Shown: piece after piece, positions 24,951-31,583 of the stretch | How the letters are laid out: the number at the start of each line of letters is the position of its first letter | How positions within the stretch are numbered: the stretch's first letter is position 1 | DNA from: a virus | DNA: 50,318 bases | Virus record (IMG/VR): IMGVR_UViG_3300046820_000571 | Location: 1-50,318 of that record | Direction: 5' to 3' (one strand) | Notes under the pieces: generated by a model | The model's input: the letters and a program-made list of their open reading frames with translations, nothing else | Databases searched by the model: none | Told to the model about the DNA's origin: nothing | Made by a program: the position numbers and the translations under genes

Positions 24951-25140
24951 GGGTATAGCGCTCCACTAGAGGCACCCAGGGTTCTCTAGTGCGGCTGCTG
25001 AGATCTGCTGCTAACCGTTCAGCCAATTCATCTGCTAGGGCCTGCTGTGTGATTTCCAGTCTAGTGCCCGTTAGATCCTGCTGTTTCTGTGTCTGCCCTG
25101 TAAGTAGGTTGCGGGCTTTGACCATTAGATATTCTGCCAT
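24928..25140 (-). CDS. Small helical protein, unknown
   Basis: 70 residues with an Ala/Leu/Glu-rich helix (QALADELAERLAADLSSRTR) likely to form a coiled coil. A GGAGC ribosome site lies upstream. It is the last gene of a minus-strand operon that begins near 25944. Confidence 0.65.
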   Translation of the reverse strand: MAEYLMVKARNLLTGQTQKQQDLTGTRLEITQQALADELAERLAADLSSRTREPWVPLVERYTPSVRRDS

Positions 25141-25156
25141 ATTCTGCTCCTCTGCA

Positions 25157-25510
25157 TTATTTAACCAAATGCTGTGCTAAAACCATGCAGCTTAACCAAG
25201 TCCACATGGTGTTGAATCCTACCAGTGTGGGCAGAAGCTTCTTGTTTGACGCCCAGATCAAGGTCAAGCTGGTCAGAAGTGTAAAGAAATAAAGCCACCA
25301 AACACTGATGCCAAAGATCAAACCCGGAATGATGATCACAGCTTTGGCCGTCCACGAAGCAAACTCCACAATATTGTAGTTGGTCCAATATTCACGTGTG
25401 AGCCACATGCCGTAGCACTGACGAATCTTACTCCAACCCGTGTGTGTATAGACCGCGGCCAATAATACAAGGCTAACTGATGTAGCCCATACAATCTGTT
25501 CCAATGTCAT
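25157..25510 (-). CDS. Small polytopic membrane protein
   Basis: 117 residues from the ATG at 25510, which overlaps the upstream stop as ATGA with GGGAG in place. Three or four hydrophobic segments (VWATSVSLVLLAAVYTH, AVIIIPGLIFGISVWWLYFF, LVGFNTMWTWLSCMVLAQ). Function unknown; it pairs with the DUF2061-like gene. Confidence 0.75.
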   Translation of the reverse strand: MTLEQIVWATSVSLVLLAAVYTHTGWSKIRQCYGMWLTREYWTNYNIVEFASWTAKAVIIIPGLIFGISVWWLYFFTLLTSLTLIWASNKKLLPTLVGFNTMWTWLSCMVLAQHLVK

Positions 25511-25710
25511 GGCGTTCTCCCCCATTTGATTTTCAACCAAATTCTTTCGTGTATGTAGTAGTCAACACTTAATAAAATATGCAGTGCTGTGGCAAATCCT
25601 GTAGCACTGCCAATGTCGCCTGTGAACAGATAGGTCCACAGTATAGTGAATAACCAAGCGGTTATCCTGTAACTGATCATTCTTGCCACTGTTCTTTTGT
25701 GAGTTTCCAT
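25507..25710 (-). CDS. DUF2061-like membrane protein
   Basis: 67 residues: THKRTVARMISYRITAWLFT, then FTGDIGSATGFATALHILLS and YYIHERIWLKIKWG. This arrangement of Arg-rich start, two membrane helices and the HERxW end matches DUF2061 proteins, whose function is not known. Confidence 0.8.
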   Translation of the reverse strand: METHKRTVARMISYRITAWLFTILWTYLFTGDIGSATGFATALHILLSVDYYIHERIWLKIKWGRTP

Positions 25711-25944
25711 TCAATCTACCTTTATCCATAGTTCGTAATAGGGATCATAGCGCCAGCCCTCCGGGGGCATCATGGGATCGTACAGTTCGGGATTTGTAGC
25801 GGGTGTAACAGCAGGCCTGTAGCGAGCCGTGTATTCCTGCCGTATGCGCAGCCTAATCTCGGGATCTGTATATTGATCTGCATACAGACCTTCCTGTATG
25901 GGATCAGCGTTTTTGGCGTAAATGAACTCTAATACTCTAATCAT
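25711..25944 (-). CDS. Hypothetical protein
   Basis: 77 residues, Tyr/Pro-rich second half (ELYDPMMPPEGWRYDPYYELW). The stop is immediately followed by the start of the DUF2061-like gene. No family recognised. Confidence 0.65.
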   Translation of the reverse strand: MIRVLEFIYAKNADPIQEGLYADQYTDPEIRLRIRQEYTARYRPAVTPATNPELYDPMMPPEGWRYDPYYELWIKVD

Positions 25945-25987
25945 ACTAGTAGTTAGCAGTCTGGATCGATCTTGGCCCTATTCCTGA

Positions 25988-26010
25988 GCCGCGAAGCGGC
26001 GCAAAGCGCA
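25988..26010. repeat. GC-rich hairpin pair in intergenic DNA
   Basis: Two adjacent inverted repeats, GCCGC-GAA-GCGGC and GCGC-AAA-GCGC, followed on the plus strand by AAAAAGCGG. They lie between the genes at 25944 and 26048 and stand out as GC-rich against the surroundings. They could stabilise the 3' end of the upstream transcript. Confidence 0.5.
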
Positions 26011-26047
26011 AAAAGCGGTAGATAGGTCTATTAACAGCGCAGTTTAT

Positions 26048-26287
26048 TCAAAACACTGAAGGATAGGGTTCTTCTACTAGATAGCAGTGATTGATCCACT
26101 GTAGATAGAACTGTGTGCGCAACTGTTCAGATGGTAGTCTAAAACGTACTCGTGCAGCGTGTATTTGATATGGAATAGAGTTGTCCTGTATCCAAGCTAG
26201 AACACGTGATAGATTGGGATCCTGTATACTGATAGCCCATTGACGATGCTGTGTATCAACAACGTCATAGCGTATGCCCACTGTCAT
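26048..26287 (-). CDS. Hypothetical protein
   Basis: 79 residues, ATGA overlap with the gene upstream. Contains RVLAWIQDNSIPYQIHAARVRF, an alpha/beta pattern. Not recognised. Confidence 0.65.
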   Translation of the reverse strand: MTVGIRYDVVDTQHRQWAISIQDPNLSRVLAWIQDNSIPYQIHAARVRFRLPSEQLRTQFYLQWINHCYLVEEPYPSVF

Positions 26288-26712
26288 AGCTTAAACAGCT
26301 CTAGACGCTGATCCGGTGTTATAGCTGAGTTCAGAAACTTCTGTAGTGAGTAGAACCATTGCGCCATCTGTAGATAACAGTGTTCCTGTGCTAGATCAGC
26401 GGCCGAATAGTAGGCACTTATGCCCAGCGTAGAATAGTAGTCTATGCTGAGTCCACGGCGTCGACCGTATTCGGGAAGGAGACTGGTAAAGAATAGACAA
26501 GAATCAGCATAGTCTAACAGTGCAGGAGTAGTGGGACGCTGTTGCAGCAGTAGCCAGCGTTCTGCAAATGACGGATCTGGAATGAGATCCACACGATGCA
26601 AGCGTGAACTTAACAGTAGGACAAGATAGTCTAACAGCAGTGCCGGGGGCGTGAAACCTGTGCGATCACAGTGTGATTCAAGGTGTGAACGAAATTGTTG
26701 CTCTATGGTCAT
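26284..26712 (-). CDS. Hypothetical helical protein
   Basis: 142 residues, Leu- and Tyr-rich, nearly all helix (LLLDYLVLLLSSRLHRVDL, SAYYSAADLAQEHCYLQMAQ). No Shine-Dalgarno; a GTAAATAT late-like box lies about eight bases upstream. Unknown function. Confidence 0.65.
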   Translation of the reverse strand: MTIEQQFRSHLESHCDRTGFTPPALLLDYLVLLLSSRLHRVDLIPDPSFAERWLLLQQRPTTPALLDYADSCLFFTSLLPEYGRRRGLSIDYYSTLGISAYYSAADLAQEHCYLQMAQWFYSLQKFLNSAITPDQRLELFKL

Positions 26713-26900
26713 AGTACAATATTTACTATGAAAAAGGTTATCGAGGGGTAAAAATTCTGCTGCGTAAAAATTTAGGGTGAAGTACTTATAGATTCAGGGT
26801 GGTGATTTGCTACCACTGTAGTCAAAATACAACACTGTGTATGTATACACCCCCCACCATGGCCAACCGGTGGCCCCACCGGTGGCCCCACCATGGTCGA
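26713..26900. other. Intergenic stretch with a GC-rich repeat block
   Basis: No gene is seen. It holds a hairpin GTGGT/ACCAC at about 26799-26816 and the repeat block at 26855-26896. The left edge carries the late-like box for the gene at 26712. Confidence 0.5.
26855..26896. repeat. Tandem 12-base GC-rich palindromic repeat
   Basis: Units of the form CCACCGGTGGCC repeat in tandem, flanked by CCATGG variants at each end. Each unit is close to palindromic. It lies directly after the stop of the gene at 26901 (minus strand), so it may act as a 3'-end structure. Confidence 0.6.
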
Positions 26901-27095
26901 TTAGATCATTTCACCGTCGGCCTGTGTGATCTGATCAAGATCATAGTTGGCTTCCAGGATCTCTACCTCTAGCGTGTTCAGCTCGTAGGCCACTGAGGTA
27001 TCGTAGACTGCATCCGGGAACTCTGCACCCGCTGCGATCAAACCCTTAAGGTGTGCAAGTGCTTCTGTAAAGCGTGTACGCCGTTGTTTAGCCAT
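26901..27095 (-). CDS. Small conserved phage protein
   Basis: 64 residues with FTEALAHLKGLIAAGAEFPDAVYDTS, a motif I associate with short proteins of many T4-like and other phages. AAGGAG site upstream. Possibly a DNA-binding helix-turn-helix-like fold (DAVYDTSVAYELNTLEVEILEANYD); not proven. Confidence 0.75.
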   Translation of the reverse strand: MAKQRRTRFTEALAHLKGLIAAGAEFPDAVYDTSVAYELNTLEVEILEANYDLDQITQADGEMI

Positions 27096-27120
27096 TGTCT
27101 GCTCCTTGTTGCTGTGTAGA

Positions 27121-27216
27121 TTATACTGTCTTTAGTGTGCGCTTGCTTAGATAAAAGCTAAAGCCCACACGGCCTATACGGATAAAGTGCAGTCCGCCTA
27201 CTTTCTTATAGCTCAT
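27121..27216 (-). CDS. 31-residue basic protein
   Basis: A short gene with AGGAGC six bases before ATG and its own promoter (27249-27277). Sequence pattern KKVGGLHFIRIGRVGFSFYL followed by Ser-Lys-Arg is basic and beta-rich. Similar very short proteins occur in related phages as far as I recall. Its stop codon lies inside a TATAAT sequence. Confidence 0.7.
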   Translation of the reverse strand: MSYKKVGGLHFIRIGRVGFSFYLSKRTLKTV

Positions 27217-27248
27217 AGTTCGCTCCTATTGCTGTTGTTGATGTGAGT

Positions 27249-27277
27249 ATTATAAGGCCGGTTGCTCAAAAGGTCAA
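27249..27277 (-). promoter_or_regulatory. Early sigma-70 promoter
   Basis: TTGACC, 17 bases, TATAAT; drives the 31-residue gene. The -35 contains the TGA stop of the 32-residue gene upstream. Confidence 0.8.
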
Positions 27278-27372
27278 CCAAAATATGCCATGGCCAAGAT
27301 CAGAGCTGTTTGGATAATGCCCACGGACCAAAGCCCGAGGGTCACCAGCGCAAGGACTAGGGCTTTGATCAT
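27274..27372 (-). CDS. 32-residue single-span membrane protein
   Basis: One long hydrophobic helix (ALVLALVTLGLWSVGIIQTA and on) ending in Tyr-Phe-Gly. It begins one base after the stop of the gene at 27374, with GGAG about 11 bases upstream, so it is probably translated by coupling. Confidence 0.65.
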   Translation of the reverse strand: MIKALVLALVTLGLWSVGIIQTALILAMAYFG

Positions 27373-27373
27373 G

Positions 27374-27841
27374 TTATTTTACACTCCGGATCGCTGACAG
27401 TTTGACGTTGAACACATCGTTGTCGTCACCCTCGCGGAACTCTGATGCTAGGCAGGCCACTTCAGCTTCTTCGCGTGTGATCTCAACGCCGTTGCGGACG
27501 AATGTAGGGGCCTTGCGGAAGTTGTTGCGCACCACAGTGCAACGCACATAGTATTCACCCTTGTGTGCGATCACGTAGGGGAAATCAACCCACTCGCCCC
27601 AGGGCAGGCCCGCATTCTCTTGGGGCAGTGTGCCTTCGGCTCGCTTGTCTTTGACTGCTTGGATGTTGTCGTAGTTGACGCCTACACGAGCTTGAAACTC
27701 CGAGGTTTTTTGGATGGCTTCCTGTCCCTTGCGAACCTTCATTGCTCGGGTGGTAACCAGTGTAACGATCTGACCCTTGCGGCTCATCAGTGTCGCCAGG
27801 TAACCTTGAACCTGTGGATCTGTGCTGGTGATGTTTGGCAT
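27374..27841 (-). CDS. Conserved phage protein
   Basis: 155 residues from the ATG at 27841, chosen for its GGAGCG site. Contains RKGQIVTLVTTRAMKVRKGQ, NYDNIQAVKDKRAEG, and YYVRCTVVRNNFRKAPTFVRNG, a mostly beta protein I associate with a widespread phage family of unknown function. Own promoter at 27873-27901. Confidence 0.78.
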   Translation of the reverse strand: MPNITSTDPQVQGYLATLMSRKGQIVTLVTTRAMKVRKGQEAIQKTSEFQARVGVNYDNIQAVKDKRAEGTLPQENAGLPWGEWVDFPYVIAHKGEYYVRCTVVRNNFRKAPTFVRNGVEITREEAEVACLASEFREGDDNDVFNVKLSAIRSVK

Positions 27842-27872
27842 GTTTCGCTCCTGTGTGTGTCTGTATGTATAG

Positions 27873-27901
27873 ATTATAAGGCCGTTTGGGTTTGCGGTCA
27901 A
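27873..27901 (-). promoter_or_regulatory. Early sigma-70 promoter
   Basis: TTGACC, 17 bases, TATAAT. The -35 overlaps the TGA stop of the gene at 27898. Confidence 0.8.
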
Positions 27902-28290
27902 CCAAAATAATAATAACCCTGCAGGTTGTCATGTTTCTCCACTGGATCGTAGGTATCATTGATCACCCCGTCAATTACGGCCACGACATGCTCTTCCATG
28001 ACCACAAAGATCTTACCTTGTTGAGGTAAATCGCTCCACCGGCGGACTCTCTTCATGGGACCGGCCTTCTGCTGTTTGAGGATTCGACGATAGGTCTTAG
28101 GATAGATGCCGGTCTCGGGGTCACCACTGTCTTTGACGCAGAGTTCTTTGAGGATTCTGTGTGTGACCGCATAGTCCTGTCCCATGATGATGCTCAAGGC
28201 CCTGCAGACACAATCGCCCATCTGTACAGTACGGAATCCTGCGGCACGACGACCGCCATCGTTGTAGGTGATTCGCTTGATCCAGTTCAT
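27898..28290 (-). CDS. Putative papain-like cysteine protease or related fold
   Basis: 130 residues. Arrangement MGDCVCRALSIIMGQDY (Cys27), then KIFVVMEEHVVAVIDGVIND (His101, Asp112) looks like the Cys-His-Asp order of papain-fold proteins, and similar phage proteins share the TYNDGGR start and the GDCVxRA helix. Catalytic activity is inferred from residue order only. Promoter at 28297-28325. Confidence 0.7.
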   Translation of the reverse strand: MNWIKRITYNDGGRRAAGFRTVQMGDCVCRALSIIMGQDYAVTHRILKELCVKDSGDPETGIYPKTYRRILKQQKAGPMKRVRRWSDLPQQGKIFVVMEEHVVAVIDGVINDTYDPVEKHDNLQGYYYFG

Positions 28291-28296
28291 AGCTGT

Positions 28297-28325
28297 ATTA
28301 TACGATCAAATGGATCTTTTGTCAA
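28297..28325 (-). promoter_or_regulatory. Early sigma-70 promoter
   Basis: TTGACA, 17 bases, TATAAT. The -35 follows a weak hairpin (ACCCT/AGGGT) at the end of the gene at 28332. Confidence 0.82.
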
Positions 28326-28331
28326 GACCCT

Positions 28332-28544
28332 TTAGCATCTAGGGTTTCTTGGCGGCCTGCACTGGTTGTAGTCTTTTAGATGTTGACAGCAGAGTCGATC
28401 GGCTGCATTATCCCACGCAGGCATCTGTTCGAACAGCAGCCGGCCCTCGGGCGGATCCCACGGACGACTAATTGATCCGCAGGCCGATAATTCAAGTGAG
28501 ACCAGCGCGATCAATAGCAGCTTGAGCGTGAGTCTTGTAGGCAT
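28332..28544 (-). CDS. Small lipoprotein
   Basis: 70 residues with a typical lipoprotein signal: basic start, hydrophobic core LLLIALVSL and lipobox LSAC (Cys22). The mature part is short, Pro- and Cys-rich (SRPWDPPEGRL, CRPPRNPRC). Strong AAGGAGG site. Candidate outer spanin (Rz1-like) or exclusion lipoprotein; no partner inner spanin is seen next to it. It overlaps the gene upstream by 53 bases. Confidence 0.72.
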   Translation of the reverse strand: MPTRLTLKLLLIALVSLELSACGSISRPWDPPEGRLLFEQMPAWDNAADRLCCQHLKDYNQCRPPRNPRC

Positions 28545-28725
28545 CGAGGCCTCCTTGTTCTTCTAGGTTATCTACCATGACCATCTGAATTAGGCTGTGG
28601 CAATCGACCGCATCCCGTCTGGGGAGACTCATGATGAACTCGGTCAGCCGATCCATATCATCAATGGTCCACATGATGTCTAAGAGAGCTCGTTGCTTGC
28701 GGTTTAGGCCTTCAATGCGTATCAT
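28492..28725 (-). CDS. Conserved phage protein
   Basis: 77 residues beginning RIEGLNRKQRALLDIMWTID with PRRDAVDCHSLIQMVMVD, a helical pattern I recognise from short proteins of many phages. Function unknown. Confidence 0.75.
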   Translation of the reverse strand: MIRIEGLNRKQRALLDIMWTIDDMDRLTEFIMSLPRRDAVDCHSLIQMVMVDNLEEQGGLDAYKTHAQAAIDRAGLT

Positions 28726-28903
28726 AATATCTGCTGACCTTAGTGGCCTGTGTCCCGACCCACATCGTCATCAATCCTACGATTGAGACCACTGTAGAGG
28801 AAATCATGTCTGAGTCAGTTAGACTATTCTCGACACCTCCCACGCCGAACATCGTGAGAATTAGTCCGAAGATGATCATGAAGGTTGCGGTGGATGTTTT
28901 CAT
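28712..28903 (-). CDS. Small two-helix membrane protein
   Basis: 63 residues with two hydrophobic spans (FMIIFGLILTMFGVGGV and STVVSIVGLMTMWVG). GGAGC site; promoter at 28928-28956. Confidence 0.72.
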   Translation of the reverse strand: MKTSTATFMIIFGLILTMFGVGGVENSLTDSDMISSTVVSIVGLMTMWVGTQATKVSRYYDTH

Positions 28904-28927
28904 GGTGTGCTCCTGTGTTGATCAGTT

Positions 28928-28956
28928 ATTATAAGATCGGTCAGCCAAAAGGTCAA
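28928..28956 (-). promoter_or_regulatory. Early sigma-70 promoter
   Basis: TTGACC, 17 bases, TATAAT, preceded by TTTTGG. Confidence 0.8.
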
Positions 28957-28965
28957 CCAAAATCT

Positions 28966-29385
28966 TCAGGAATCTGTCTTCTTGACCTCTTTGGTCACAC
29001 AATCGAATCGATACTGTCCCCCGATCAGGCCGGCCCCATCGTCCTCATCAATTATCAGGGTGACATTCTGCATCTTCTCTCCCAGGCGCTCAATTAGGGA
29101 TTCTTTGCTGTCTCCCTGACCTAGGAACTGATCGTTATCCTTACGGAAAGCATAGAGGACTGGACCGTGTTGTTCGATCTTGATGGCTACCTTGGGATAA
29201 TCCCCTTCTTCGGTCACCGATGATTCTTCTGAATTAAAGGAGGGGCCCCGGGCCATCAGCTTTTCTAATTGATCGTGAGTTACTCCCAGATCCTGGAGAA
29301 CCTGCCTGAACAGAGTTACCATCCATGCGCAGCCAGCCTTCCAACCTACCGCAAATGCCACTAGAGCTAGGAGTAGATAATCCAT
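28966..29385 (-). CDS. Membrane-anchored phage protein
   Basis: 139 residues: an N-terminal membrane helix (YLLLALVAFAVGWKAGCAW) and a soluble part with VAIKIEQHGPVLYAFRKDND ... NVTLIIDEDDG. I associate this build with small proteins of T4-like aquatic phages. One-base overlap with the gene upstream. Confidence 0.75.
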   Translation of the reverse strand: MDYLLLALVAFAVGWKAGCAWMVTLFRQVLQDLGVTHDQLEKLMARGPSFNSEESSVTEEGDYPKVAIKIEQHGPVLYAFRKDNDQFLGQGDSKESLIERLGEKMQNVTLIIDEDDGAGLIGGQYRFDCVTKEVKKTDS

Positions 29386-29657
29386 TAGGCAGCACTTAGC
29401 ATGGCCAACGGAACACGATAGCGGCCCATTGTGGTTGTGACCGTGGCGTTCTTGATCTTGATGGCATCAAGCGTTCCTGTTACAATTCGGCCATGACGAT
29501 TGTCTGTGAATTTAACCTGTGATCCGATACGCAGTGTACGGGCCATGTCGCGGCCAACTTGTGTGCGCTTGAACTTCAGTGCCTCAGCAAGGATCGTGAT
29601 TTCCTCGTTGGTGAGATCAGCGTTGAGAATGGCTACTTGTATTTCGTTAAGTGTCAT
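29385..29657 (-). CDS. Conserved phage protein, SH3-like C-terminus
   Basis: 90 residues from the ATG at 29657, just inside its own promoter. A helical start (LNEIQVAILNADLTNEEI) and a small beta domain (GSQVKFTDNRHGRIVTGTLD, TMGRYRVPLAML). Unknown role. Confidence 0.75.
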   Translation of the reverse strand: MTLNEIQVAILNADLTNEEITILAEALKFKRTQVGRDMARTLRIGSQVKFTDNRHGRIVTGTLDAIKIKNATVTTTMGRYRVPLAMLSAA

Positions 29658-29682
29658 GATCGCTCCTGTTGTTGATATAGAT

Positions 29683-29711
29683 ATTATACAACCAAAATAG
29701 AAGAATGTCAA
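29683..29711 (-). promoter_or_regulatory. Early sigma-70 promoter
   Basis: TTGACA, 17 bases, TATAAT; an 11-base dispersed repeat lies eight bases upstream of the -35. Confidence 0.85.
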
Positions 29712-29719
29712 CCTATCTA

Positions 29720-29730
29720 GCAGCGGGGCC
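29720..29730 (+). repeat. Dispersed 11-mer GCAGCGGGGCC, copy 1
   Basis: Perfect copy between a terminator and an early promoter. Confidence 0.85.
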
Positions 29731-29735
29731 TACAA

Positions 29736-29772
29736 TAAAAAGGGCCCTCCGTGCATCAAAACAGGGAGGGCC
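29736..29772 (-). terminator. Rho-independent terminator
   Basis: Minus strand GGCCCTCC...GGAGGGCC stem followed by TTTTTATT; ends the transcript of the gene at 29804. Confidence 0.85.
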
Positions 29773-29786
29773 AAAGGTCACTGTCG

Positions 29787-29801
29787 CCGGGAGCGAATCG
29801 G
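29787..29801 (+). repeat. 15-base repeat, copy A
   Basis: CCGGGAGCGAATCGG, identical to 38657-38671, in both cases just past the stop of a minus-strand gene. Confidence 0.75.
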
Positions 29802-29803
29802 AC

Positions 29804-30106
29804 TTACGCAGCGACGGGTTCTGCTTGAGCAGCAGCTGGGAGAGCAGCAGGAGTGCTCGGATTCTTCTTCGCGATGTAGGCCACCGCGGCTTCGACGGCT
29901 GGATTGCCTGCACCGTAGCCCGTTGTCTTGAGATACTGTGCGATCTCAGCTTTGGTCATCTCACTGGGCAATGGAATCAAATCCACATCAGTGTGGCCGT
30001 TCTTGGCCAGGATCTTGATTCGCATCTGATCGTTCGCGAAACGGATCTTGGTCTTGCCGTCTAGGGTTGATACGCCTGCTACGCTAAATTTCTTATCTGT
30101 TGCCAT
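29804..30106 (-). CDS. Conserved phage protein with Ala/Pro-rich tail
   Basis: 100 residues: a core with KFSVAGVSTLDGKTKIRFAN and EMTKAEIAQYLKTTGYG, then an Ala/Pro tail. Followed by a repeat and a terminator. Function unknown. Confidence 0.78.
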   Translation of the reverse strand: MATDKKFSVAGVSTLDGKTKIRFANDQMRIKILAKNGHTDVDLIPLPSEMTKAEIAQYLKTTGYGAGNPAVEAAVAYIAKKNPSTPAALPAAAQAEPVAA

Positions 30107-30154
30107 ATTAAAATACCTCTGTCTGTAAATGTCTGCCGGATTGGCATTAAAACT

Positions 30155-30183
30155 AAATTAACATCGTTTCCATAATAAGTCAA
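30155..30183 (-). promoter_or_regulatory. Early promoter, weaker -10
   Basis: TTGACT, 17 bases, TAATTT; precedes the gene at 30106 with a leader of about 40 bases. Confidence 0.55.
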
Positions 30184-30187
30184 CCTT

Positions 30188-30370
30188 TTATTTGTCCAAA
30201 ATAGGCTGAACCTGTATAGTCACGCTCTCCTTCTCATCAAGTGCTGCGATGAAGTTATCATCGTAGACAAGATCTTGCATACTGAGGTCGATCAAGCGTT
30301 CGACCTCAGCTGTATTAGGTTTGCCTTCACCGGCGCATTCCACGGTAAAGACGTAACGATATGTTCTCAT
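30188..30370 (-). CDS. Small beta-rich protein
   Basis: 60 residues with two beta strands (YRYVFTVECAGEG, ESVTIQVQPI) around a helix. ATGA overlap with the gene upstream. Not recognised. Confidence 0.68.
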   Translation of the reverse strand: MRTYRYVFTVECAGEGKPNTAEVERLIDLSMQDLVYDDNFIAALDEKESVTIQVQPILDK

Positions 30371-30654
30371 TGAAAGGACTCCACTTTGAGTAAGAACTGT
30401 GTTAGTGCTTCGTCACGAAGATAGATCACAGTTGCATTATCATCATTTATCCAAGCATAGATCGGAGTATCGTTGAAATAGGGCGTTCGTGCAACCGCAA
30501 GCTCTGCACTAGGTCCAAAGGTAGACCATAACCAAGTACGAGCCTTGACGAAGCCTCCGGCCACCACGTGAATGTCTCTTCCTTTGAAGATTGCACGGTG
30601 CGAGAATCTATCGCATCCGTTCATTCGTTTGTCAAGTTTCTGTATTTGTATCAT
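30367..30654 (-). CDS. Hypothetical protein
   Basis: 95 residues, contains FKGRDIHVVAGGFVKARTW and YLRDEALTQFLLKVESF. The start lies seven bases after dispersed repeat copy 2 and has no clear ribosome site. Confidence 0.68.
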   Translation of the reverse strand: MIQIQKLDKRMNGCDRFSHRAIFKGRDIHVVAGGFVKARTWLWSTFGPSAELAVARTPYFNDTPIYAWINDDNATVIYLRDEALTQFLLKVESFQ

Positions 30655-30660
30655 GGTCTT

Positions 30661-30671
30661 GCAGCGGGGCC
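30661..30671 (+). repeat. Dispersed 11-mer, copy 2
   Basis: Perfect GCAGCGGGGCC abutting the stop codon of the gene at 30672. Confidence 0.85.
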
Positions 30672-31304
30672 TTACACCTCGTCAGCTTCTGCGGACTGCT
30701 TCTTCTTCTCCTCGATGCCGTCCTTGATCCACAGGGTGAGCTCTTCTTCGTTCTCACGTTCGTATTCTTCCAGAGTCTCGATGATGTTGAATGCATCGTC
30801 AAGCTCTTTGGGAACAGTTGTGCGAGCCGCTACACTACCGTTGGAGATGTTGTAGCTTTGGTCGTCACTATTGTCGTAGATACCTGCATACTCGCAGCCT
30901 TCTCCCAAATACATAGCGTGGACTTCGTAGCCCTGTTCTACCAGCGTGTCAAAGGCCACAGTAGGTGGGCTCCATGCAGTTTGACAGCTCAGAACAATGG
31001 TGTTATCATCTGGCCGTGTGTAGCTGACTTCGCAGAGATCCCACTTGGTGCCCCAATGCGTAATGTTCCAATCATACCAGCTCTTGTAGCCGTATTTGGC
31101 GATCATATCCGCTTGCTTCTTTTCGCGAGCAGCCTGCTCAGGCCCGTGACTCCAAGTTGTAAGATCGTTGTCATTGAGTTCTTCGGGACAAGGAACCAAG
31201 TGCTGTAACACGCCTTTCTCCGAAGTCTCAGTTGCTGCGATAGCATCGATCAATGACTTGTCGCTGTGCTTGATCTTGATGATGTTTGAGGTCCAGTTAG
31301 GCAT
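30672..31304 (-). CDS. Api92-like ferredoxin-fold protein
   Basis: 210 residues. The PNWTSNIIKI start, HLVPCPEEL, YGYKSWYDWNITHWGTKWD, TAWSPP and the Gly/Tyr-rich LGEGCEYAGIY segment follow the pattern of the Api92-like/DUF1281 family found on plasmids and phages. The role is unknown. The C-terminus is acidic/charged. Confidence 0.85.
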   Translation of the reverse strand: MPNWTSNIIKIKHSDKSLIDAIAATETSEKGVLQHLVPCPEELNDNDLTTWSHGPEQAAREKKQADMIAKYGYKSWYDWNITHWGTKWDLCEVSYTRPDDNTIVLSCQTAWSPPTVAFDTLVEQGYEVHAMYLGEGCEYAGIYDNSDDQSYNISNGSVAARTTVPKELDDAFNIIETLEEYERENEEELTLWIKDGIEEKKKQSAEADEV

Positions 31305-31305
31305 G

Positions 31306-31515
31306 TTAGGCTTTCTGCAAGAGGTTCATGAGGTTGTTGTTAAGAGTGTCCATCTCGGCTTGGTCGACATAGAAGTCTGTGCGTGGATCGTAATAGGAGC
31401 CTTCTTTGACGTCGTAGTAAAGAACTCGACCAAGGAAGTTGAAGGGACCTTCGAGACCTTGTCGGGGACCATACTTCTCACGCATATTATCAAACTCGAA
31501 CACCTTGTGACCCAT
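31306..31515 (-). CDS. Hypothetical protein
   Basis: 69 residues, ends one base before the Api92-like gene. Contains GPFNFLGRVLYYDVKEGSYY. SD GGAGCGA; promoter at 31548-31577. Confidence 0.7.
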   Translation of the reverse strand: MGHKVFEFDNMREKYGPRQGLEGPFNFLGRVLYYDVKEGSYYDPRTDFYVDQAEMDTLNNNLMNLLQKA

Positions 31516-31547
31516 CTCTCGCTCCTGTTGTGTTAAACTATGCGTCT

Positions 31548-31577
31548 AGTATAACACCAAAACGCATAGTCTGTCAA
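31548..31577 (-). promoter_or_regulatory. Early sigma-70 promoter (18-base spacer)
   Basis: TTGACA, 18 bases, TATACT, preceded by TTTTGG. Confidence 0.75.
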
Positions 31578-31583
31578 CCAAAA

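Noticed and set aside
27120-27148. Promoter with TATAAT at 27120-27125 for the gene at 27095
   Set aside because: The -10 is perfect but the hexamer 17 bases upstream (AAGCAA) does not resemble a -35 box; the TATAAT may be coincidental with the overlapping stop codon.
30591-31208. A 205-codon plus-strand frame opposite the Api92-like gene
   Set aside because: The minus-strand frame has clear family motifs; the plus-strand one shows shadow-type composition and no start signal.
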